From the NCBI RefSeq assembly GCF_027486195.1, contig NZ_JAIXPP010000070.1:43407-107406 (forward strand): DNA of 64,000 bases. Direction: 5' to 3'. The translations under genes and the position numbers were made by a program. Shown here piece by piece: positions 54,756 through 63,634 of this stretch. The notes beneath the pieces are model-generated. The model saw only the letters and a list, made by a program, of their open reading frames with translations, had not been told where the DNA came from and did not search any database. The DNA is from Novosphingobium sp. Lineage in GTDB: Bacteria; Pseudomonadota; Alphaproteobacteria; Sphingomonadales; Sphingomonadaceae. The number at the start of each line of letters is the position of its first letter. Within the stretch, counting starts at the first letter, position 1.

Positions 54756-56174
54756 TCAAGCGACGTTGTCGATCCCGAGCTCCGAAAGCTTGCGATAGAG
54801 CGTCGAGCGTCCGATCCCGAGCCGCCGCGCGACTTCGGTCATGCGCCCGCGATAGTGGCCGATGGCGAGGCGGATCACGTCGGCCTCGATCTCTTCCAGC
54901 GGGCGCAAGTTGCCGTCCGCAGCATAGAGCGTGACCCCCGCGCCTTCGCTCTGGGCGGGCGCGGATCGCGGCGTTTCGCCGATCATGTTCGACAGGTTGG
55001 GGAAGTCCTGAGCGGTCAGCGCCTCGCCGTCGCAGAACACGGCGGCGCGGAACAGGGTCGCTTGCAGCTGGCGGACATTGCCCGGCCAGTCGTAGGCCGC
55101 AAGCAACGCCAGCGCGCCATCGGTGATGCCAAGCGGCCTCAGGCCAGGCTGTTCGCCGATGCGTGTCAGGAAGTGGCGGGCAAGCGCCGGAATGTCCGCC
55201 GCACGCTCACGCAGGGCCGGAAGGTGCACGTGAACCGTGCTCAACGCTTCGAGCAGAGCCGGATCGAACAACTGTGCTTCGACCAGATCATCCAGCGCGG
55301 CGTTGCTGCACACGATGACCCGCACGTCGAGCCGGAAGCTGTGGCGCGCGCCGATGGGCTGGATATCGCCGCGTTGGAGGAACTGGGCGAGCCGGGCCTG
55401 CGCCGAAAGACACAGCCGATCGATCTCGTCGATCACCAGCGTGCCGCCATCGGCATGTTGCAGCGTGCCGACATGGCGCTCGAACGCGCCGGGGAAGGCG
55501 CCTTTCTCGTGGCCGAAAAGCACCGATTCGATCTGGTTGGCGGGAATGCCGCCGGCATTGACGATGCGCAGGGGCGCCTTGGCGCGCGGGCTGGCCGCAT
55601 GCATCGCCCGCACCAGCATTTCCTTGCCGGTGCCGCTTTCGCCCTCGATCAGCACGGTGTTCTGGGTCCGCGCGGCCTTTGCCGCGACGGCCAGCGCGGC
55701 GCGGAAGCTGGGGGCAGCACCGATCATCGAATCGAAATCGAGCGTGCCGGTGAACTTTTCGGTGAGCGGTTGCAGCTCTTCGGGCGATTCCTCGCGCCGG
55801 GTCGCCGTGCGCAGAGCCTGGAGCAGCCGGTCGGGCGCAACCGGCTTGATCAGATAGTCCGAAGCACCCGCACGCATCGCCTCCACCGCGAGCAGCGGCG
55901 AAGCGCTGGTGGTGATCATGAGGATGGGCAGCGCGGGCCGACGCGCCTTGAGCTCGGCGATCAGGGCGCACGCGCTGTCACCCGGAACCCATTGATCCAG
56001 AATGATTGCGTCGAGCTGCATGCCCTGCCGCGTGCCGAGCGTGGCAATCGCCGTCTCGGAATCGCGAGCGATGATCGTGCGCCAGCCTTCACGCGCGGCC
56101 AGTGCCGAGATGAGGCGGCACTGCGCTGGTTCGTCGTCAATCAGCATGAGCAGCCGATCAGTGGGCTCTGCCAT
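54756..56174 (-). CDS. NtrC-family response regulator with altered sigma-54 loop
   Basis: This 472-residue regulator has a receiver domain (acidic pair D13-D14, phospho-acceptor D60, K110), an AAA+ domain (Walker A GESGTGKE 178-185, Walker B LVIDEI about 246-251) and a Fis-type helix-turn-helix (TEVARRLGIGRSTLYRKL). The sigma-54 contact loop, normally GAFTGA, reads GAFPGA (225-230), and sensor I reads CSNA instead of AATN-like. These changes suggest weakened or lost sigma-54 activation, or action at other promoters. No histidine kinase is adjacent; the SDR and CoA transferase genes follow on the same strand. Confidence 0.88.
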   Translation of the reverse strand: MAEPTDRLLMLIDDEPAQCRLISALAAREGWRTIIARDSETAIATLGTRQGMQLDAIILDQWVPGDSACALIAELKARRPALPILMITTSASPLLAVEAMRAGASDYLIKPVAPDRLLQALRTATRREESPEELQPLTEKFTGTLDFDSMIGAAPSFRAALAVAAKAARTQNTVLIEGESGTGKEMLVRAMHAASPRAKAPLRIVNAGGIPANQIESVLFGHEKGAFPGAFERHVGTLQHADGGTLVIDEIDRLCLSAQARLAQFLQRGDIQPIGARHSFRLDVRVIVCSNAALDDLVEAQLFDPALLEALSTVHVHLPALRERAADIPALARHFLTRIGEQPGLRPLGITDGALALLAAYDWPGNVRQLQATLFRAAVFCDGEALTAQDFPNLSNMIGETPRSAPAQSEGAGVTLYAADGNLRPLEEIEADVIRLAIGHYRGRMTEVARRLGIGRSTLYRKLSELGIDNVA

Positions 56175-56330
56175 GGCTTTCCCGGTCCTTTTGCATAGTG
56201 CCGGGGTCTAGCCCAATTGGGTAAAGACCAGATTAAGTGCAAACCCTCCGGTTCCGCTTGAGCCGGGGTTGCGCCGCCGCTAGAGGATGCGATCAATTGG
56301 TCGTTTAAACGCAATCAGGAAGGGTTTGTC

Positions 56331-56465
56331 ATGGGCGCCACGAACAATGCCGGGAACAACATGAAGGCAGCGACGGCCACCTACGAAGGCTTCGTCGGCA
56401 TGGTCAAGATTGCCACGCCGGTGATCGCAGTGATCGTGCTCTTCGTCATGTACCTGATCGCCTGA
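56331..56465 (+). CDS. aa3-type cytochrome c oxidase subunit IV-like peptide
   Basis: This 44-residue protein has a short polar start and one C-terminal membrane helix (IATPVIAVIVLFVMYLIA), with the YEGFVGMVKIATP segment typical of the bacterial aa3 oxidase subunit IV family. AGGAAGGG precedes the ATG. It lies 8 nt upstream of pntAA, an arrangement common in alphaproteobacteria, so it is probably co-transcribed with the transhydrogenase genes. Confidence 0.85.
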   Translation: MGATNNAGNNMKAATATYEGFVGMVKIATPVIAVIVLFVMYLIA

Positions 56466-56473
56466 GCTCGCGC

Positions 56474-57604
56474 ATGGGGGCGACAACAACGATCGCGGTC
56501 CTGCGCGAGCGGGCCAGCGGTGAGAACCGGGTGTCGGCGACGCCCGAGACGGTGAAGAAATTCATCGGTCTCGGTGCTGCCGTGCGCGTGGAAACGGGTG
56601 CAGGCATGACCGCCTCGATCAGCGATGAGGCCTATCAGGCCGCTGGCGCCGAGATCGTGGCGAGCGGGGCGGCAGCCGGCGCGGATATCGTGCTGGGCGT
56701 GCAGGGGCCGGAAGTCGATCTTCTCGCCGGGGCCAATCCCGGGGCGTGGATCGTCGCCGGGCTCGAACCCTTCGCCAAGCGCGAGCGCGTCGATGCCTAT
56801 GCCGCTGCCGGGTACGAGGCGCTGGCGATGGAGTTCATGCCGCGCATCACACGCGCGCAGTCGATGGATATCCTCTCCTCGCAATCGAACCTCGCCGGTT
56901 ACAAGGCGGTGATCGTGGCGGCGGACCTTTATGGCCGCGCGTTCCCGATGATGATGACCGCGGCAGGCACCGTTTCGGCGGCCAAGGTCTTCGTCATGGG
57001 CGTCGGCGTGGCCGGCCTTCAGGCGATCGCCACCGCGCGCCGCCTTGGCGGGCAGGTTTCCGCCACGGACGTGCGCTCGGCCACCAAGGAGCAGATCCAG
57101 TCGCTCGGCGCCAAGCCGATCTTCGTGGAGAACGTCGCGGGGATCGAGGGTGAAGGCGCGGGCGGCTATGCCACCGAAATGAGCCCGGAATACCAGGCGG
57201 CGCAGGCCGAACTGGTTTCCAGCCACATTGCCAAGCAGGATATCGTGATCACCACCGCGCTGATTCCGGGCCGCCCGGCACCGCGCCTGATCACCGATGC
57301 CCAGATCGCAACGATGAAGCCCGGCTCGGTGATCTTCGACCTCGCCGTCGCATCGGGCGGCAATGTCGAGGGATCGGTCGCGGACGAGGTGGTCGAAAAG
57401 CACGGCGTCAAGATCATCGGCTATTCCAACACCGCCACGCATCTTGCCGCAGACGCCTCGGCGCTGTTCAGCCGGAACCTGTTCAATTTCCTGTCCGCCT
57501 TCTGGGACAAGGAGCAGGGCAAGCCCGTGCTCGACGAGGAAATCGGCAATGCGATCCGGCTGACGCAAGGCGGCAAGGTCGTCAACGAACGACTGCTCGG
57601 GTGA
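56474..57604 (+). CDS. pntAA: NAD(P) transhydrogenase subunit alpha part 1
   Basis: This 376-residue soluble domain I binds NAD(H). It starts IAVLRERASGENRVSATPET, like alanine dehydrogenase-related domains, has the RAQSMDILSSQSNLAGYKAV loop, the Rossmann motif VFVMGVGVAGLQAIATARRLG (about 174-194), and ends before any membrane helix. In alphaproteobacteria the alpha subunit is split into PntAA and PntAB, as here. The complex couples hydride transfer from NADH to NADP+ to proton entry. Confidence 0.95.
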   Translation: MGATTTIAVLRERASGENRVSATPETVKKFIGLGAAVRVETGAGMTASISDEAYQAAGAEIVASGAAAGADIVLGVQGPEVDLLAGANPGAWIVAGLEPFAKRERVDAYAAAGYEALAMEFMPRITRAQSMDILSSQSNLAGYKAVIVAADLYGRAFPMMMTAAGTVSAAKVFVMGVGVAGLQAIATARRLGGQVSATDVRSATKEQIQSLGAKPIFVENVAGIEGEGAGGYATEMSPEYQAAQAELVSSHIAKQDIVITTALIPGRPAPRLITDAQIATMKPGSVIFDLAVASGGNVEGSVADEVVEKHGVKIIGYSNTATHLAADASALFSRNLFNFLSAFWDKEQGKPVLDEEIGNAIRLTQGGKVVNERLLG

Positions 57605-57618
57605 GGGGGCTTTAGAAC

Positions 57619-57903
57619 ATGGACTTCATTTCAATCCTGAGCGTGTTCGTGATGGCCTGCTTCGTGGGCTATTACGTGGTATGGTCGGTCACGCCCGCGC
57701 TCCACACGCCGCTGATGGCGGTTACCAACGCCATCTCCTCGGTCATCGTCGTCGGCGCGCTGGTTGCCGGCGCTGCTGAGGGATCGGTCGTTTCCAAGTG
57801 GCTGGGGCTGCTGGCCGTGGTGCTGGCCAGCGTCAACATCTTCGGCGGCTTTGCTGTCACCGAGCGCATGCTGGCGATGTACAAGAAGAAGGAGAAGAAG
57901 TGA
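57619..57903 (+). CDS. pntAB: NAD(P) transhydrogenase subunit alpha part 2
   Basis: This 94-residue membrane protein has three helices: FISILSVFVMACFVGYYVVW, a middle AISSVIVVGALVAGA helix, and LGLLAVVLASVNIFGGFAV. It matches the small PntAB half of the split alpha subunit, which supplies part of the proton channel. It begins 14 nt after pntAA, and its TGA overlaps the pntB ATG (TGATG). Confidence 0.95.
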   Translation: MDFISILSVFVMACFVGYYVVWSVTPALHTPLMAVTNAISSVIVVGALVAGAAEGSVVSKWLGLLAVVLASVNIFGGFAVTERMLAMYKKKEKK

Positions 57904-59318
57904 TGGAGCACATCACCACTCCTCCCTGGGCCATGCTCGCCTATCTGGTTGCGGGCGTCCTGTTCATCATGGCGCTGCGCGGGCTTTCGAGCCCCGCCAC
58001 GTCGCGTGCGGGCAACCGCTATGGCATGATCGGCATGACCATTGCGATGGTCACCACGCTGGCAACGCACGGCCTCGCCAGCCTGCCTGAGATCGCGGGC
58101 GCGATTGCGGTCGGCGGCGGCCTCGGCTTCGTCACGGCGCGCAAGATCAAGATGACCGACATGCCGCAGCTCGTGGCTGCCTTCCACAGCCTCGTCGGCA
58201 TGGCTGCCGTGCTCGTCGGCCTTGCTGCTTACCTCAACCCCATCGCGTTCGGCATTGCCGGGCCGGACGGGGTGATCGAGGTGCAGAGCCGCATCGAGAT
58301 GGGCCTCGGCATCGCTATCGGTGCGATTACCTTCTCGGGCTCGGTCATCGCGTTCCTCAAGCTCAACGGCAACATGAGCGGTTCGCCGATCATGCTGCCC
58401 GGTCGTCACGCCATCAATTTGGGCACCTTGCTCGGGATCATTGGCCTTGTCGGCTACTTCACCGTGGACCAGAGCCCGTGGGTGATTGCGGTGATCACCG
58501 CGCTCAGCTTCGCCATCGGCTTCCTGCTGATCATCCCGATCGGCGGCGCGGACATGCCGGTCGTCGTCTCGATGCTCAACTCCTACTCGGGCTGGGCCGC
58601 GGCGGCGATGGGCTTCACGCTCCACAACACCGCGATGATCATCACCGGCGCGCTCGTAGGCTCGTCGGGTGCGATCCTCTCGTACATCATGTGCAAGGCG
58701 ATGAACCGCAGCTTCATTTCGGTGATCGCAGGCGGCTTTGGAGCAGCGCCTGAAGCAAGCAGCGGCGGCGCAGCCAAGGTCCAGCGTCCGTGGAAGCGCG
58801 GCGCAGCGGAAGACGCGGCCTACCTGATGAAGGAAGCCGAAAACGTCATCATCATCCCGGGCTACGGCATGGCGGTGGCGCAGGCCCAGCACGTGCTGCG
58901 CGAGATGGGCGATCTGCTCAAGAAGTCCGGCGTCAACGTCAAGTACGCCATCCACCCTGTCGCGGGGCGCATGCCCGGCCACATGAACGTGCTGCTCGCC
59001 GAAGCGAACGTGCCTTATGATGAAGTCTTCGAACTCGAGGACATCAACGGCGAGTTCGCGCAGGCCGATGTCGCGTTCATCATCGGCGCCAACGACGTGG
59101 TCAATCCGGCGGCAAAGACCGACAAGTCCTCGCCGATCTACGGCATGCCCGTGTTCGACGTCGACAAGGCCAAGACGGTCATGTTCATCAAGCGCTCGAT
59201 GGGCGGCGTGGGCTATGCCGGCGTCGACAACGATGTGTTCTACATGGACCAGACCATGATGCTCCTCGCCGACGCCAAGAAGATGGTCGAGGACATCAAC
59301 AAGGCGCTTGCCCACTGA
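57903..59318 (+). CDS. pntB: NAD(P) transhydrogenase subunit beta
   Basis: This 471-residue protein has about nine membrane helices (to about residue 265) followed by soluble NADP(H)-binding domain III. That domain includes VIIIPGYGMAVAQAQHVLRE, HPVAGRMPGHMNVLLAEA and FIIGANDVVNPAA, all hallmarks of PntB. It completes the proton-translocating transhydrogenase. ATG 57903 overlaps the pntAB stop; the longer frame from 57798 is spurious. Confidence 0.96.
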   Translation: MEHITTPPWAMLAYLVAGVLFIMALRGLSSPATSRAGNRYGMIGMTIAMVTTLATHGLASLPEIAGAIAVGGGLGFVTARKIKMTDMPQLVAAFHSLVGMAAVLVGLAAYLNPIAFGIAGPDGVIEVQSRIEMGLGIAIGAITFSGSVIAFLKLNGNMSGSPIMLPGRHAINLGTLLGIIGLVGYFTVDQSPWVIAVITALSFAIGFLLIIPIGGADMPVVVSMLNSYSGWAAAAMGFTLHNTAMIITGALVGSSGAILSYIMCKAMNRSFISVIAGGFGAAPEASSGGAAKVQRPWKRGAAEDAAYLMKEAENVIIIPGYGMAVAQAQHVLREMGDLLKKSGVNVKYAIHPVAGRMPGHMNVLLAEANVPYDEVFELEDINGEFAQADVAFIIGANDVVNPAAKTDKSSPIYGMPVFDVDKAKTVMFIKRSMGGVGYAGVDNDVFYMDQTMMLLADAKKMVEDINKALAH

Positions 59319-59644
59319 TGCGGTGCTGGTCGGGGATCGCAGCCGTGCTGGCAATTGCGCTGGCAGGCTGCGCCCCGGCCAAGCTGGCCGAAGGGCGCGT
59401 GCGCTCGGCCTTGATGGACGCAGGCCTCTCGCAGCCCAACGCAGCCTGCATGGCTGAGCGGATGACCGACCGACTCACGCTCGGCCAGCTGCGCAAGTTG
59501 CAAGCGCTGCAAAGCCCCAAGCGCTCCATTGCGGACTACGTGATAACCGTCCGCCGCGTGGGTGACCGGCAACTGGTCGAAGTCACCGTCAGTTCCGCGC
59601 TGCTTTGCGCCAGTGGTCTGGCGCCCGAGAGGAAGCCGGGCTAG
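59318..59644 (+). CDS. Small lipoprotein, conserved hypothetical
   Basis: This 108-residue protein has a signal peptide with lipobox ALAGC (Cys near residue 18), so it should be lipid-anchored. The mature part contains two further cysteines (AACMAERM and ALLCASG) and no recognised domain. Its ATG overlaps the pntB stop (TGATG), so it is translated with the transhydrogenase operon, yet nothing suggests a role in that enzyme. Confidence 0.7.
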   Translation: MRCWSGIAAVLAIALAGCAPAKLAEGRVRSALMDAGLSQPNAACMAERMTDRLTLGQLRKLQALQSPKRSIADYVITVRRVGDRQLVEVTVSSALLCASGLAPERKPG

Positions 59645-59696
59645 GGCGCGACATCCGCTTAGCCTGGAGGTCTAGCTCGAACATGCAGGTCACGTC

Positions 59697-60866
59697 GTGA
59701 CGGAGCGCGCACCCTGGGCCTGCGATCCCGAACGCTCGCGCGGCCGCGAATTCACGCTGGCCGGAGAAACCGTACGCGGCCCCCGCAGCGTGTTCCAGCG
59801 CGACCGCGACCGCATTATCCACTCCATCGCGTTCCGCCGCCTGCGCCACAAGACGCAGGTGTTCATCGCGCCCGATGGCGATCACTACCGCGTGCGTCTC
59901 ACCCACAGCCTCGAAGTCGCGCAGATCGGCCGCGTGATTGCCCGCGCGTTGGGGCTGGACGAGGATCTCACCGAAGCGCTCTGCCTTGCGCATGATATCG
60001 GCCATCCGCCGTTCGGCCATGCAGGCGAGGATGCGCTGGAAGAAGCGATGGCCGAGCACGGCGGCTTTGATCACAACGCGAACACGCTGCGCGTTTTGAT
60101 GCGGCTCGAAAGCCCCTATCCCCGCCACGATGGCCTCAATCTCACCTGGGAACTGCTGGAGGGCCTCGCGAAGCACAATGGCCCGGTCTACCATCCGACG
60201 TGGGCGCTCGCCGAACTCGACGCCGCCCTCCCGCTCGATCTGGCGCAACACGCCTCGCTCGAGGCGCAAGTCGCGGCGATTTCCGACGATATCGCCTATG
60301 ATAACCACGATATCGACGATGGTCTGCGCGCCGGGTTCCTCACGCTCGATACGCTGCTCACACTGCCGTCGCTCGAAGCCCAGTGGCGCGATATCGAGGC
60401 CCGCTTCCCCGGCGCCCCGCGCGACCGCCTGCTGCGCGAACTGGTGCGCGGGCAGATCGGCCGCATGGTCAACGACGTCATCGGCGAAACGCAGCGGCGG
60501 CTGAAGGAGAGTGGCGCGCAGACCTGCGATGAAGTGCGCACTGCAGGCCGCACACTTGCTGGCTTCTCACCCGCGATGGCGGCGGAAGAACGCACCTTGA
60601 AGGCCTTCATGTACAAGTCGCTCTATCTGCATCCCGAGCAGGTCGGCACGGCCGACCGCGCGCGCGCGGTGATCGCGCGCCTCTTTGCGACCTATCGCGC
60701 CGCGCCGGAAAACCTCCCCGAAAGCTGGCGCGAGAGCCTGCCGGAGAGCGAACCTGCACGCAGCCGCCATATCGCCGACTTCATGGCCGGCATGAGCGAC
60801 AAGTATGCGATGGATTGCTACGCGAGGCTCTTCGGAGAGCGGCCCGAAGGCCTCAGCAACGTCTAG
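59697..60866 (+). CDS. dgt: dGTPase-like HD-domain triphosphohydrolase
   Basis: This 389-residue protein has the HD metal site in HSLEVAQIGR and AHDIGHPPFGHAGE (about 75-115), the RDRDRIIHSIAFRRLRHKTQVF N-terminal pattern, and the later DDIAYDNHDIDDG segment of Dgt type 2 enzymes. It hydrolyses dGTP or other dNTPs to nucleoside and triphosphate. The start is GTG 59697 with only a weak AGGT upstream. Its stop overlaps the entericidin-like gene's stop on the other strand by 2 bp. Confidence 0.92.
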   Translation: MTERAPWACDPERSRGREFTLAGETVRGPRSVFQRDRDRIIHSIAFRRLRHKTQVFIAPDGDHYRVRLTHSLEVAQIGRVIARALGLDEDLTEALCLAHDIGHPPFGHAGEDALEEAMAEHGGFDHNANTLRVLMRLESPYPRHDGLNLTWELLEGLAKHNGPVYHPTWALAELDAALPLDLAQHASLEAQVAAISDDIAYDNHDIDDGLRAGFLTLDTLLTLPSLEAQWRDIEARFPGAPRDRLLRELVRGQIGRMVNDVIGETQRRLKESGAQTCDEVRTAGRTLAGFSPAMAAEERTLKAFMYKSLYLHPEQVGTADRARAVIARLFATYRAAPENLPESWRESLPESEPARSRHIADFMAGMSDKYAMDCYARLFGERPEGLSNV

Positions 60867-60997
60867 TTGTGGATTGCATCGGAACCGGCCTTACCCACCG
60901 ATTCGATATCTCGTCCCGCGCCTTTCACGGTGTTGCAGGCGGCCGTGCCCAATAGCAGGCTGGCAAGTGCCACGGAAAAAATCACCTTGCGTACCAT
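60863..60997 (-). CDS. Entericidin-like small lipoprotein
   Basis: This 44-residue lipoprotein has a signal sequence (VRKVIFSVALASLLLGTAAC, lipobox Cys near residue 21) and the entericidin pattern CNTVKGAGRDIESVGKAGSDA. Entericidins A/B are small lipoproteins linked to stationary-phase envelope stress. It converges on dgt with the two stop codons sharing CTAG. The palindromic operator at 61010-61027 lies 13 nt before its start, so it may be controlled together with the acyl-CoA ligase. Confidence 0.85.
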   Translation of the reverse strand: MVRKVIFSVALASLLLGTAACNTVKGAGRDIESVGKAGSDAIHN

Positions 60998-61009
60998 GTT
61001 CGTTATCCC

Positions 61010-61027
61010 TTTAATCGGCTGATTAAG
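61010..61027. promoter_or_regulatory. Palindromic operator TTTAATCGGCTGATTAAG before the acyl-CoA ligase
   Basis: TTAATC-GGCT-GATTAA has perfect 6-bp arms and is 16 of 18 bases identical to the site at 42929-42946 upstream of the CYP153 operon. It lies between the divergent entericidin-like gene and the ligase gene, 50 bp before the ligase GTG. Confidence 0.6.
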
Positions 61028-61077
61028 CCGCGCGCCCAAGCAGGGCTGCATGTGCCCTGCATGAGGCAGGATAACGT

Positions 61078-62682
61078 GTGGAAACCCCCAAGGTTCCGAC
61101 GCGGCATGAGGGTGAGGACCGGTATATGCGCGAGACAGCAGGCTTCGAGACTTTCGACGCGTTCTTCCGATATTGGACCGAGCAGACGCCGGACGCAGTC
61201 TCGCACGAGCAGGATGGCCGCAAAACGACCTTTGCGCAGCTCGAACTGTTCTCACGTCGGTATGCAGCGTTCCTGCGCGAACACGGCGTGGCGAAGGGGG
61301 ACCGAATCGCCTGGATCGGCAAGAACTGCGATCTCTATTTCCAGATGCTGCTGACCTGCGGGCGCATCGGCGTGGTGATGGTGCCGATCGGATGGCGGCT
61401 CGCCCCGGCCGAGATGGCCTATATCCTTGAGGACACGCGCGCGAAGCTGGTGTTTGCGGGTGAGGGATTCGAGGCCGTCTCGCATGAACTCGCCGCCGCT
61501 GCACCCCAGAAGCCCGGCGTGATCGAGGAAGGCGAAGCACGCGCTGCGATCCCCGCATGCCCTGCCGACCCGATTGACGCGGCTGAACCGGATGCGGCAT
61601 TTCTCCAGCTCTACACGTCCGGTACCACCGGCAAGCCCAAGGGTGCGGTGCTGTGCCAGCGCAATTTCATGGGGCTGCGCGGGCCCGCGCTCGAGGCTGA
61701 ACTGCCGTGGGCGCAGTGGACCCCGGACGATGCTATTCTTGTCTGCATGCCTTGCGCGCATATCGGCGGAACGGGTTTGGGCACCATGGCCTTCTGCGGC
61801 GGCGCGCGAGCGATCGTGCAGGCTGAATTTACCGCCGAGGGTGCGCTCAAGGCTATCGGGCAGGGAATCACCCGGTTCTTCATCGTGCCCGCCGCACTGC
61901 AGATGCTGATCCAGCATCCCAAAGCCGCTGAAACGGATTTCACCCACCTCAAATACGTTATGTACGGCGCCGCCCCGATCCCGCTCGAACTGCTGCGGCA
62001 GGCGGTCACCACGATTCCCAACGCCGATTTCATCCAGATGTACGGGATGACCGAGACGACCGGAACCATCGCGGTGCTGCCGCCGTGGGATCATGATCTG
62101 GCTGGCAATGAGCGGATGCGCTCGGCGGGCAAAGCCTGCCCGGGGGTGGAAATCCGCATCACCGATCCCGCCGGAAACGAAGTGCCTCGCCGCACGGTGG
62201 GCGAGATCCAGATCCGCTCCCCCGCCAACATGCTGCATTACTGGCAGCTACCCGAGGCGACCGCGAAGACGATGACCGCCGATGGCTGGATCTGCACCGG
62301 CGATGCTGCCTACATGGACGAGGATGGCTACATCTTCATCCAGGACCGCATCAAGGACATGATCATCTCGGGCGGCGAGAACGTCTACCCGGCCGAAGTC
62401 GAAAGCGCGATCTATGGCCATCCGCAGGTCGCCGAAGTTGCGGTGATCGGTGTGCCCGATGCGCGCTGGGGTGAGGCGGTGAAGGCCTGCGTCGTCCCGC
62501 GCGAGGGCTGCGAGGTGGATGAGGCCAGTGTGATCGCCTGGGCCCGCGAGCGCATCGCCGGGTTCAAGGTGCCCAAGTCGGTCGACGTGATCCCCGCGCT
62601 CCCCCGCAATCCTTCGGGCAAGATCCTGCGGCGCAATCTGCGCGAACCCTATTGGGAGGGCATGGAGCGGCAGGTCAACTAG
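61078..62682 (+). CDS. AMP-dependent acyl-CoA ligase
   Basis: This protein of about 534 residues is an adenylate-forming enzyme. The P-loop is YTSGTTGKPKGAV (about 178-190), then MYGMTETTG, the ATP-binding DGWICTGDAAYMDEDGY, the hinge DRIKDMIISGGENVYPAEVE, and a C-terminal catalytic lysine in NPSGKILRR. It activates a carboxylic acid, probably fatty or branched aliphatic, to its CoA ester. GTG 61078 (AGGA upstream) and ATG 61126 (GAGGA upstream) are equally plausible starts; similarity is clear only after the ATG. It shares an operator with the CYP153 operon. Confidence 0.92.
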   Translation: METPKVPTRHEGEDRYMRETAGFETFDAFFRYWTEQTPDAVSHEQDGRKTTFAQLELFSRRYAAFLREHGVAKGDRIAWIGKNCDLYFQMLLTCGRIGVVMVPIGWRLAPAEMAYILEDTRAKLVFAGEGFEAVSHELAAAAPQKPGVIEEGEARAAIPACPADPIDAAEPDAAFLQLYTSGTTGKPKGAVLCQRNFMGLRGPALEAELPWAQWTPDDAILVCMPCAHIGGTGLGTMAFCGGARAIVQAEFTAEGALKAIGQGITRFFIVPAALQMLIQHPKAAETDFTHLKYVMYGAAPIPLELLRQAVTTIPNADFIQMYGMTETTGTIAVLPPWDHDLAGNERMRSAGKACPGVEIRITDPAGNEVPRRTVGEIQIRSPANMLHYWQLPEATAKTMTADGWICTGDAAYMDEDGYIFIQDRIKDMIISGGENVYPAEVESAIYGHPQVAEVAVIGVPDARWGEAVKACVVPREGCEVDEASVIAWARERIAGFKVPKSVDVIPALPRNPSGKILRRNLREPYWEGMERQVN

Positions 62683-63581
62683 GCAGCGGGAGAGCGCTCC
62701 CCGGCGCGGCTGCCGCGCACCTGTTCGCGCCAGGCGATGATCAGCCCCGCCGCGATGATCGCGGGGGCGCCGATCCAGGTCTGCGCCGGGGGCAGGTGCG
62801 CGAAGAACAGCCAGCCCCACAGCGTCGCCCATCCAAACTGCGAATAGTCCATGACGATGACGCTCGAGACGCTGCCATAGCGCAGCGCCGCCGTCATCAG
62901 CAGCTGCGCCATGAGCCCCGTCGCACCGATTCCGGCAAGCATGGCCCAGCCCGCAAGGTCGTGATGCGGCAAGCCAGTGTGCAGCATGAACAGCGCGAAC
63001 GGCGGGGTGCAGAAGGCGGAAAACCAGAACACCACGCTCACCGGCTCTTCGGTGCGGCCGAGATCGCGCAGCTGGATCGAGATGAGCGCCACCATGAAGG
63101 CGGCGCCGATCCCCGTTGCAAGGCCCAGCAGCGGAAGGTGTGCGCGGTCGGGGCCGGCGATGATGACAACACCGGCGAGCCCGAGGAGCACGGCAGTCCA
63201 CCGCCAGATGCCCACCTTTTCGCGCAGCAGCACGACCGCCAGCAGCACCGCGAAGATCGGTGCGGTGAAGCCCAGTACAGTTGCTTCCGCCAGCGGCAGT
63301 ATCTGCACCACGCCGAGCGTCAGGAACATGCCGAGCCCGCCGATCAGCGCGCGCCGCGCGTGAATCCAGGGGCGCTTCGTGGCCAGGCGGCCGATCTGTC
63401 CCCGCGCCGCGAGCCAGCCCAGCAGGGCAATGCCGGGGAAGAACTGGCGCCAGAACAGGGTTTCGGGCAGCCAGATGCCATGTTCGCCGCTCAGCTTGAC
63501 CAGCAGCAACATGACCGAAATTGCCGCCATGGCCAAAAGGCGCAGGGCGAGCGCATAGATCGGGCGTTGCGTGGGCGGCAT
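62679..63581 (-). CDS. EamA/DMT-family transporter
   Basis: This 300-residue protein has ten predicted helices arranged as two EamA repeats; LAEATVLGFTAPIFAVLLAVVLLREKV is the conserved end of the first repeat. The family exports metabolites such as amino acids; the substrate here is unknown. ATG 63581 directly precedes the first helix; the longer frame to 63995 runs antisense through cpaF. The stop overlaps the convergent ligase stop by 4 bp. Confidence 0.85.
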   Translation of the reverse strand: MPPTQRPIYALALRLLAMAAISVMLLLVKLSGEHGIWLPETLFWRQFFPGIALLGWLAARGQIGRLATKRPWIHARRALIGGLGMFLTLGVVQILPLAEATVLGFTAPIFAVLLAVVLLREKVGIWRWTAVLLGLAGVVIIAGPDRAHLPLLGLATGIGAAFMVALISIQLRDLGRTEEPVSVVFWFSAFCTPPFALFMLHTGLPHHDLAGWAMLAGIGATGLMAQLLMTAALRYGSVSSVIVMDYSQFGWATLWGWLFFAHLPPAQTWIGAPAIIAAGLIIAWREQVRGSRAGERSPAA

Positions 63582-63634
63582 GGCCCCCGCCCATAAGGCA
63601 GGGGCTACGCGGATCAAGCGTTTACGCTGCCAGG

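Noticed and set aside
57672..59354. A 560-codon frame antisense to pntAB and pntB
   Set aside because: It is rich in His, Arg and Asp with no domain, and mirrors the genuine membrane proteins.
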